Positions 56,088 through 64,000 of a stretch of 64,000 bases of DNA are shown one piece after another. The DNA comes from Malurus cyaneus samueli (lineage: Eukaryota; Chordata; Aves; Passeriformes; Maluridae): NCBI GenBank assembly GCA_009741485.1, contig CM019228.1:13119755-13183754 (forward strand). The letters run 5' to 3'. The notes under the pieces were generated by a model. The model saw nothing but the letters and a program-made list of their open reading frames with translations, ran no database searches and was not told the origin of the DNA. Positions within the stretch are counted from its first letter, which is position 1. Every line of letters starts with the position of its first letter. A program made the position numbers and the translations under genes.

Positions 56088-56190
56088 CAGAGCTTTCCAG
56101 GAATAGTTTGGGTTGGAGAGGACCTCTAAGAGCACCTGATCCAAGCCCTGTAGTGAGCAGGGACAGCTCCAGCAGGTACCAAGCAGATCT
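56088..56190 (-). mobile_element. Possible CR1 3' fragment
   Basis: 'ccaggaatagtttgggttgg' and 'agaggacctctaagagcacc' resemble the complement of a diverged CR1 tail. It is short and weakly matched. Confidence 0.45.
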
Positions 56191-57848
56191 TCAGTAGCTG
56201 TTGGCCAACGTGTCGAGCACCCAGAGCTGCTGGCTTTGCAGAGCTGTGGCTGTGGCTGTCCCATGCAGCATTCCCAGCCTGGCTCTGTGTCACAGGGTCC
56301 CAGCACAGCTCCAGCACAGCCCGGGGTGCTCTGGCATGGGTGGTGCCCACCTGAGATCCAGCAGGAGCTGTGACAGAGGAGAGGCTGCTCCAGGAGGATT
56401 TGGGGTGCAGGCTGCTCTTCCCAAAGGAAAGGCAGGACTCCTGTGGGACACCCTGCACCCGGGGATGCTCCTGCTCCAGCACTCGTGAGGAACAGCAAAG
56501 GGTGAAGTCCCTGGTGGGAACAGCAAGAGAAATGCAGCTGAGAAATGATGCCCAACTGCAGGGCAGACATCAGCCACTCTTCTGACTGTCTGCTGCTGTC
56601 CCAACCCCTATGGGACAGGCACAGGGCTCCTCCAACGTGCACAAAACCAGGGCAGAGGCTCTGGTGGAAATTCTACCTCATTCCAGAGTTCAGCATTACA
56701 ACACCCAGCAGCTCTGGAGCAGGGGATGAGCAGAGCTCTGTGCCTGCTGTGGTGATCCTGCTGTGAAACTGAGCTTCACTGCTTGGGAATGCAGTCCTGG
56801 GATGTACTCCTGGGTTGCCCACCTCAGAAACGGGTGAAGATGTTCCATTTTTAGCAAACCAGCCCCTGGCACACTGCGTGAGGCCGGTGCTGCTCCCAGG
56901 GCTGCTCCTGCTAAATAGAGCCAACCCTCACTCAGGTGCTCCAGGGGGCTCAGGTGCCTCTTGCCCATGTGAGGAGCTTTGCAGGGGCTCAGCCAGTGGA
57001 GTGTTTACTTCCATGCTTCTGCTTGGATGTTCAGGCCTGGATTTGCATTCTCAAGTCCCACAGCCCTGCCTCTTCAGCGGGAAGTGCTCACCGGAGGAGG
57101 GAAGCATGTGGGATAACGAGCGCATGTGGATCATGCTGGGAGCAAAACTGCTCCTTCATCACCTGAAGTGCTGCTCAGTGTCTGTGAGGAGCTCTGGCAT
57201 GCCCAGAACCCACTCCCAGGCAGGAGGAGGGTAAATCCCCATGGCTTGGGCATCATACGTGGATCACAGCTCGTGTCATGCACGGAGCAAGTCAGGGGAG
57301 GGGCTTCCTGGTGTGTTCCCAGGTTAATTTCCACAAAATCGCTTCTGTGCTTCCTTCGGGGGAGGCAGGACACAAAAGGAGATTCCTGTCGCAGCTGTAG
57401 TTTCTGTTAGCAGCACAGCAGCCATGGTGCACCTCGTTCCTCCCAAGCCACCCTCCTGATCCTGCACAGTGCATTTTCCATGTGGTGGGATGGCATCTCC
57501 CCAACTGGGACAAGGCTTTTTGCAGGTGACAGAAAGGAAAAGAGGTGCCAGGGACAGGACGGGGATCAGGAAAAATCTGTTCCAACCCAGAATGCCACTG
57601 ATAAAATCAGAGCAGAGCTAAAGGCTCAACCCTGGGGACACAGAATGAAGGGAAAGACTTGCTTACAAGCTTTTTTATTTCTATACTATCTGGCCTGGTC
57701 ACTGAGTTCCTTCTCTCCCAGAAACGTGATTATTCGAGTTTACATGCTAATAAAACTGGATTTTGAGTTTGAAAGCCCTTTGGTCTTGGGAGAGAGCTCA
57801 CTCAAGGAGAGGAGTGGGCCCTGCCAGGGGCTCTGCAAGGTGAGGCTG
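56191..57848. other. Unassigned sequence
   Basis: No gene recognised. An AT-richer patch at 57,660-57,780 directly precedes the GTGCAGG array. Confidence 0.35.
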
Positions 57849-59420
57849 GAGCAGGGTGCAGGATGCAGGGTGCAGGGTTGCAGGGTTGCAGGGTACGGAG
57901 CAGGTTACAGGGTGGGTCAGGGTCAGGGTGCGGGGCGGGTGTCAGGGTGCAGGGTGCAGGGTGCAGGGTGCAGGGTACAGGTGCAGAGTGCAGGGTGCAG
58001 GGTACAGGGTGCAGGGTGCAGGATTCAGAGTGCAGGGTGCAGGGATAGGATCAGGATGCAGGGTCAGGATGCAGGGTGCAGGGTGCAGGATCAGGGTGCA
58101 GGATCAGGGTGCAGGGTGCAGGTGCAGGATGGAGGATGCAGGTGCAGGATTCAGGTACAGGGTGCAGGGTACAGGTGCAGGGTGCAGGGTGCAGGGTACA
58201 GGGTGCAGGACAGGTGCAGGGTGCAGGATGCAGGAATAGGGTCAGGATGCAGGGTGCAGGTGCAGGATGCAGGGTGCAGGGTGCAGGGTGCAGGGTGCAG
58301 GGCACAGGGTGCAGAGTGCAGGATCAGGATGCAGGATCAGGGTGCAGGGGCAGGGTGCAGGGTGCAGGGATACAGGGTGTACAGGGATGCAGGAGGATGG
58401 AGGGGTGCAGGAGTGGGGTGCAGGTGCAGGGTGCAGGTGCAGGATGGAGGATGCAGGTGCAGGATTGCAGGGTACAGGGTGCAGGGTGCAGGGGCAGGAT
58501 GCAGGGTGCAGGATGCAGGGATGGGATCAGGATGCAGGGTGCAGGGTGCAGGGTGCAGGGTGCAGGGTACAGGCAGAGTGCAGGATCAGGGATGCAGAGG
58601 TGCAGAGGTGCAGGGATGGGTCAGGATGCAGGGTGCAGGGTGCAGGGTGCAGGGTACAGGTGCAGAGTGCAGGGTGCAGGGTACAGGGTGCAGAGTGCAG
58701 GGTGCAGGGTAGAGCAGGGTGCAGGAGTGCAGGGTGCAGGGTGCAGGTGAGTGGTCAGGATGCAGGGTGCAGGGTGCAGCAGTGCAGGGTGCAGGGTGCA
58801 GGGATACAGGTTACAGGGATGCAGGATATGGATGGAGGGGTGCAGGATGTCAGGGGTGCAGGGTGCAGGGTGCAGGATTCAGAGTGCAGGGTACAGGGAT
58901 AGGATCATGATGCAGGGTGCAGGGTGCAGGGATGGGATCAGGATGCAGGGTGCAGGGTGCAGAGTGCAGGGTGCAGGGTACAGGTGCAGAGTGCAGGGTG
59001 CAGGGTGCAGGATCAGGATGCAGGATCAGGGTGCAGGGTGCAGGGATCAGGATGCAGGTGCAGGGTGCAGGGTGGTCAGGATCAGGGATGCAGGTCAGGG
59101 TGCAGGGTGCAGGATCAGGATGCAGGATCAGGGTGCAGGGTGCAGGATCAGGATGCAGGATCAGGGTGCAGGGGCAGGGTGCAGGGTGTAGGGGCAGGAT
59201 TCAGAGTGCAGGGTGCAGGGATACAGGATGCATGGATCAGGGTGCAGGATGCAGGGGCAGGATGGAAGATGCAGGTCAGGATGCAGGGTGCAGGGTGCAG
59301 GGATAGGATCAGGATGCAGGGGCAGGGTGCAGGGTGCAGGATAGGATGCAGGATGCAGGATGCAGGGGGCATGATGCAGGGTGCAGGGTGCAGGGATGGG
59401 ATCAGGATGCAGGGTGTAGG
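57849..59420 (+). repeat. (GTGCAGG)n satellite, about 1.57 kb, G-quadruplex type
   Basis: Basic unit GGGTGCA / GTGCAGG (7 bp) with interspersed variants such as GGATGCA, GGATCA, GGGTACA and GAGTGCA. Many stretches read GGG-TGCA-GGG-TGCA-GGG-TGCA-GGG, a textbook four-run G-quadruplex pattern on the plus strand. Frames of 410 codons (plus) are artefacts. The variants cluster, suggesting local duplications of larger blocks. Confidence 0.95.
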
Positions 59421-59896
59421 ACAATTCCCGGCACGGCCCAGGGAGGGAGGGAGGGTGCAGAAGCCGCCGGCTGAGGGTGATGAAGGGTCTGAGAGCCCGC
59501 TCCAGCTCAGATTAGCTCCTTGATTACCGCGCTGCACTCTCATCAGAGCAGAAGAGGCTCAGATTGCCTCAGACGGGGAGAGGAGGCTTCATCAGAGGCT
59601 CCGATGAGGGGAAGGAACTGAACCCATCTGCTGAGCAGCTCAGCTGAACTCTCGGGGCAGAGCTGCTCCCCCATCCCCTGCTCCAGCCCAGGCAGACTCT
59701 GCAGGAGGCTCTGGAGCTCAGAGATACTCCAAGTCCAACACTCGGACCCAGACGTTTGTCCTTACCACTGAATCTTCTCTTCCTGCCACGATTTACCCAA
59801 GCAGGAGGCCTTTTCCAAACCCACCTCCAATGGGAGAAGTAGAAAGGGAAACCTCCACCAATCCTGGGCACAATCAGCCCAAAACCCAATGAAAGA
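59421..59896. other. Unassigned spacer
   Basis: About 475 bp, no gene or repeat recognised. Confidence 0.35.
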
Positions 59897-60001
59897 GTGT
59901 CCAGCACCCAAACCCTGATTCAGGAGTGTGTGTCCAGCACCCAAACCCTGATTCAGGAGTGTGTGTCCAGCACCCAAACCCTGATTCAGGAGTGTGTGTC
60001 C
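59897..60001 (+). repeat. 33-bp tandem repeat, three copies plus six bases
   Basis: The 33-mer opening 'gtgtccagcacccaaaccct' and closing 'gattcaggagtgt' occurs at 59,897-59,929, 59,930-59,962 and 59,963-59,995 with no differences that I see, then starts again. Perfect identity suggests a recent expansion. Confidence 0.93.
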
Positions 60002-61069
60002 ATCAGCCAGCTTTCAGCTAAGGCTGCTGCAGTGAGGCAGCTCCGTTGCTGCTGGAGTAGGGCAGTTGTCCTCCTGCTCCTCTTGGAGCACAACTCTGCA
60101 CGAGCTGTTGGCTTTGGAACCATCATCTCCCAGGACATCAACAGCTCCTTTCGCTCAGCTTTGCCCAGATTTGCCTCCAGAGCCTGGCATGTTTAAAAGA
60201 GGAAATAATTGCTTGGGTTTTATCTGCGCAAGCAGGGTTGTGTGTGAGGAGTTGCATCCCATCTCCTGCTCCCCAGAGCTTGTTGTCTTGGTTGTCTTTG
60301 CAGCTGACAGAGAGGAATTGGCACTTCCAGGGCACTGGGAGCCTCCTGCTATCAGAGATGTCTGCACAAATGCAGCTGAGCTGCTCTCAGGAGCACCCCT
60401 GCTCCCCACTGGTGCCGGGATTCCGGACAGGCTGCTCTGAAGGGGCAGAGGAGAGGAGAGCCTGGTGTTTGCCCTGGGCAGATTTGGGAAAGCAGAAAAT
60501 GGAATGGAATCAGGGAACCACAGGAAGGTGTAAAACAATCCTGGAGAAGAACTCCCCCCTTTCCTGTGGGATTCCTCACCCAGGATGGCCATCAGGGACA
60601 GTTGGGCAGTCACTCCTGGGCTCCCAGAGCTCTCAGCCCTTCCCTCCTCCCTGCTGCCTCCTCCTCCTGCTTCCTTTCGTTCATTAAAATTCCATTTGTG
60701 CTCAGGCTGCTGCAGGCTCAGAGCTGTGCCCAGAGCCCATCCTGGGGGAGCCATCCCTGAGCTCTCCCAGCCAATTTCTGACACTGCCAACAACACCACT
60801 GTCCACTGGGCACTGGTCCTGCCAAAACCAGGCTCTAATTGGGCTGTGGAGAGTGTCCTTCACGGAATGAGCAGTGCTGGGATGCTCCTGGTGGGACGGA
60901 GTTTTGTCCAGACTCCAAGTGCTCCTGCAAATATTTACAGGGATGGTAGGAACGGGCTCGAGGTTTTTGGATCCCAATATTCCTCAATATACAAGGGCAC
61001 CCTGCTGCAGGGAATGTTACCCTCAGCCAGACATCCCCTGCGGAGCATCCACCCAGAATCCCCCCAAAT
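60002..61069. other. Unassigned sequence
   Basis: About 1.07 kb, no gene or repeat recognised. Confidence 0.35.
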
Positions 61070-61079
61070 NNNNNNNNNN
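61070..61079. other. Assembly gap (10 N) with poor-looking right flank
   Basis: Ten N's, a conventional placeholder for a gap of unknown size. The next ~250 bp begin with long A and G runs and show stretched homopolymers ('ggggccccaatggggccc'), as if from low-quality reads. Frames reading through the gap are meaningless. Confidence 0.95.
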
Positions 61080-62094
61080 AGACAAAAAAAAAAAAAAAGG
61101 GGGGAAAAGAAGGGGAAAAAAAAAAGAAAAATTTTTCCTCCCTGCCCTTGGGCCCCAATGGGGCCCAACAAATGGGGGCTCCCTTTTTCTTTGGCCTCGA
61201 CTTATCCTTCCCTTTTTCGTCCCCAAACCCCACGGGCCCTTCCCAGCCCCTGGAAAAAAAGGCGAAGCAAGCAGCCTTCCTCCCAATCCCTGAAGCACAA
61301 AAACCATGAAGGGCAGTTTCCCCGCGTACTGCGCGCAGGGTGGCCTTCTACTTGTTGCCTGTTTTTTTGGTCAAGAAAGAAAGAATAAAGAGAAGTTTTC
61401 TGGGCTGGGGGATCAACTGGCCTGAAACTGCTCTAAGTTCCTTGTTCCTGGTGTGTCCCAAGCCCTGGTGTCACCAGGGAACAGTGTCACCAGCCTGGAA
61501 GGCGCAGAGGGGAGGGTTCTGAGGGAGGGGCACCATCCCTGCTGGTCTGGGCCTTGGCCAGGGAGGGTCCAGCCTGCAGCCACTGGACTTGGCTCTGCTG
61601 GACAAGGGGGGGAACTTCAGGCAGCTCCTCACAGCAGCCACTGCCACCAAAACCTGCCCATGCAAACCCAAAACACCGCTTCAGACACCCCACATCGCTC
61701 ACCAACCTGCCAGCCATGGATTACTTTTAATTACTATTGGTATTTTCATTTTTCCTTATCAGTTTCTACTTTTCCTTGCTGCCAGTAACCCTGAATTTTT
61801 CCCTGTCTCCATTCTGTCCATGTGACATTTTAATTTCTAACAGCTCCTTCCCTTTGCCACTAAACCAGCGCAGACTTTGAGGCAAAATCATCTCTTTGGG
61901 GGTGAAATTCTGACCTAATCAAGCCCTCATGAAGACTTCATAGTCTCATTCACTTTTTTTTTTTAATTCCAATTTCCCTCCACATTCATTCCAGCCGTCC
62001 TTTTGCCCAGCTGTGGGAGATGAGTCTGTTCAGAGTGCGGCATGAGCGTGGCTGTGGGTGCAGAATTGGTGGGGACTGCTCTCTCTTTTCCTGC
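61080..62094. other. Unassigned sequence after the gap
   Basis: The first 250 bp are doubtful in quality. After that no gene or repeat is recognised; a poly(T) tract lies at 61,956-61,965. Confidence 0.35.
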
Positions 62095-62290
62095 ATTAAC
62101 GATAATCAGGTCATGATCATGGCTCCCTAGGCAACCACTAACTTCCAGCACGGTGATTAATTAATCTTTATCCATCATAACGAGGTCCAAAATAAATTAC
62201 CCCGTGTTGGGTGCAGTACCTTTGCTGTCAGCTAATGACCATCTCTAATGTGCAATAACGCTAACGAGGTTTGGCTCCTGCCTCTGCAGG
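62095..62290. other. AT-rich candidate conserved non-coding element
   Basis: From 'ttaacgataatcaggtcatg' through 'ggtgattaattaatctttat' and 'aataaattaccccgtgttgg' to 'gcaataacgctaacgaggtt'. It has several TAAT/ATTA cores, CpGs kept in an AT-rich setting, and no match to the repeats. It looks like the strongest enhancer-type block here, but only alignment can show conservation. Confidence 0.25.
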
Positions 62291-62654
62291 GCTGGGATTT
62301 CTCTTTCTCTGTGCCTCACGTGGGGAATGAGGCTGCTCCTGCTCCTGCCTGGAGGAAATCCCAGCCCGTTCCCAACAGGATGAGAACAGGGAGAAGGCAG
62401 AGATCCTTCCCAGGCTCCGGGGGCTTCCGAGGGGTCCCGTGTGCCTTCGGGGTGTCAGGCACACCGAGGGGGGATCCCAGACCTGGCTGGCTCCTCCCAG
62501 AGCTTTGCCTGCATTTTCCAAGTCTCTGCTCTGTATTTCCCTGCCACTGGTGGCCAGGACAGAGGTGATATCCAGGGTGGGAATTCTGATGTTCTCAGTG
62601 CTCAGGAAAGGGGTAAGAGCTGCTGGTGCAGAGTGAAGCTCCAGAGACCTCCAG
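62291..62654. other. Unassigned spacer
   Basis: About 360 bp, no gene or repeat recognised. Confidence 0.35.
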
Positions 62655-62850
62655 GGGGAATTGGAAAAGGTTGTTTGAAGAAGCTGTGGCTGCCCCTGAT
62701 CCCTGGAAGTGTCCAAGGCCCAAGGGATGGACAGGACAGGGGACACCTCCGGGACAGTGGGAGGTGTCCCGCCTCCATGGTAGGGGTGGCACTGGATGGG
62801 CCTTAAGGTCCATTCCAACCCAACGCATCCCATGATCCTGTGATCCCGTA
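62655..62850 (+). mobile_element. CR1 LINE 3' end
   Basis: 'agaagctgtggctgcccctg', 'gtgtccaaggcccaagggat', 'gtgggaggtgtcccgcctcc', 'ccttaaggtccattccaacc', then the tail 'catcccatgatcctgtgatc'. It is 5'-truncated. Confidence 0.85.
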
Positions 62851-63612
62851 AAGAGCAGGCAGCAATCCCAGCTTGATCAGTCAGAATTCCCTTGGCTGCT
62901 GAAACCTTCCCCATGCACTGGGCAGGGTCTGTGCTCCCCTGATGGATTCATTGGGGTCTGAGCAGATCACACCCTAGAGGGGGTTTGGGGGTTTATGCCC
63001 AGGACAGTCAGCACTGTCAGCCTCCTGGAGGAGAACTGGGAAATCCTCAGGGAAGAAAGAGAGCGTTGATCTCCTGTGCACCTGCAGGGGACCTGTCTTG
63101 GAGGACACAAAGGTCCCCTCGAGAGTGCATTGTCTTCATTGGTTTTTTCCCTCCTATCCTCAAGGAAGGATAAGGAGTGCCGTGGATGCCTGGGATGGCT
63201 GGAACTCCAGAGGCTTGGGCACCTGGCAATAATAATTCTGCTTTTCTGGGCCTTGAATCCCCATTTTTGTACCGAGGTGAGGGGCATGAACCATTGACAT
63301 GGAGTTAAGATCAGATGAGGCGACAATCAAGGTGTGCTCCCCATGAAGATCCAGGCTCTGCCTTCTCCCTGGGCTTCTTAACCTTCCCTGGCAAAGCGAG
63401 CCTGGAGAGACCACAGCATAAAATGTTTTGAACAATCATTATTCAGAGCAGGGTTGAGAGCTCAGGCTGTCTCTGGGCTCAGGGATCCCAAAAATCTTGG
63501 ATCAGGGCTCCAGCTGGCTCTCCTTGACGCTCTGGTTTATTCCATCCCCGTGAGGGATTTGTGCACCCATAAGGCGCCAGCGCCATCCTGTGACCTTTGT
63601 GAGGGATCGCGG
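62851..63612. other. Unassigned spacer
   Basis: About 760 bp with no recognised gene or repeat. Confidence 0.35.
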
Positions 63613-64000
63613 AGCAGGGATGGTCACAGGGATTTCGGGGGGCTCGGTGGATGGTACAACAGGTGATTTTGGGGGGAAGGGAGCACAGGGATTGTCAGGG
63701 GAAGGGAATGGTCACAGGAGTTTAGGGGGGAAGGATGGTACAGGGATATCTCAGGGGGCAGGGATGCACACAGGGATTTTGGGGGGAAGGGATGCACACA
63801 GGGATTTCAGGGGGACTAGAGGATGGTCACAGGGATTTCGGGGGGCAGGGTGGTCACAGGGATTTAGGGGGGAAGGGATGGTCACGGGATTTCAGGGGGC
63901 AAGGGATGCACACAGGGATTTTGGGGGGAAGGGATGCTCACACCACTGGCTTTGGGGATTTCAGGATTTCGGAGGGCAGGGATGCTCACAGGGATTTCAG
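63613..64000 (+). repeat. G-rich minisatellite, unit about 28-31 bp, runs off the window
   Basis: Units like 'agggatggtcacagggattt' followed by 'cggggggc', with 'gatgcacacagggattttgg' variants. At least a dozen imperfect copies reach the last base, so the full length is unknown. Each unit has a run of 5-6 G plus shorter G runs. Confidence 0.9.

Noticed and set aside
57849..59420. Telomere-type repeat
   Set aside because: The unit is GGGTGCA, not TTAGGG, and it is heavily interspersed with variants.
57480..59523. 410-codon plus frame and smaller overlapping ones
   Set aside because: Read-through of the GTGCAGG array; Gly-Cys-Arg-Val-Gln repeats only.
60585..61388. 267-codon plus frame
   Set aside because: It reads through the 10-N gap and a low-quality flank.

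Overview
The window looks like a bird nuclear genome, most likely a passerine, and it is almost entirely non-coding. Three things point that way: about a dozen CR1 LINE fragments carrying the bird CR1 3' region (the stretch after 'gaagctgtggctgcccc' and the 'ggtcccttccaaccca' end), avian-type LTR retroelements with solo LTRs, and many GC-rich minisatellites. I see no bacterial genes, no operons, no CRISPR array and no host exon I can name. Some open frames are long, but they come from tandem arrays, retroelements or GC-rich sequence with few stop codons.

Layout: 1-4.3 kb is unassigned sequence. 4.3-12 kb holds CR1 pieces and two solo LTRs of one family (called LTR-B here). 13.2-15.1 kb is a 10-bp satellite. 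15.6-27.4 kb mixes CR1 copies, one with an internal CATCC expansion, and three solo LTRs of a second family (LTR-A). 27.95-28.6 kb is a TGTGTC array, and 28.6-34.6 kb is mostly unassigned. 34,641-41,606 is a full-length two-LTR endogenous retrovirus (ERV) with broken gag, pro and pol and no env. It is inserted inside an LTR-B solo LTR that is itself flanked by a 4-bp duplication. 42-64 kb has more arrays (43.2-44.0, 52.1-52.8, 57.8-59.4, 63.6-64.0 kb), a truncated LTR-A, an LTR-B, CR1 pieces and a 10-N assembly gap at 61,070.

How the parts relate: this is a record of successive insertions. LTR-B arrived with target duplication GCTT and was reduced to a solo LTR. The ERV then inserted into it with target duplication AAGGGT. 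CR1 tails and bodies have seeded simple repeats. Tandem arrays fill about 7.3 kb (about 11%) of the window. The two ERV LTRs differ mainly by one-base insertions and deletions, and pol frameshifts are also one-base events, so some of the apparent gene damage may be assembly error.

No previously undescribed biological system is demonstrated. The best leads are the nested insertion, the ERV's mixed class markers, the long G-quadruplex-type GTGCAGG array, several AT-rich candidate conserved non-coding blocks, and a 57-codon coding-like frame on the minus strand at 48.7 kb. Boundaries of repeats were set by eye, usually to within 5-20 bp; LTR ends with target duplications are exact.
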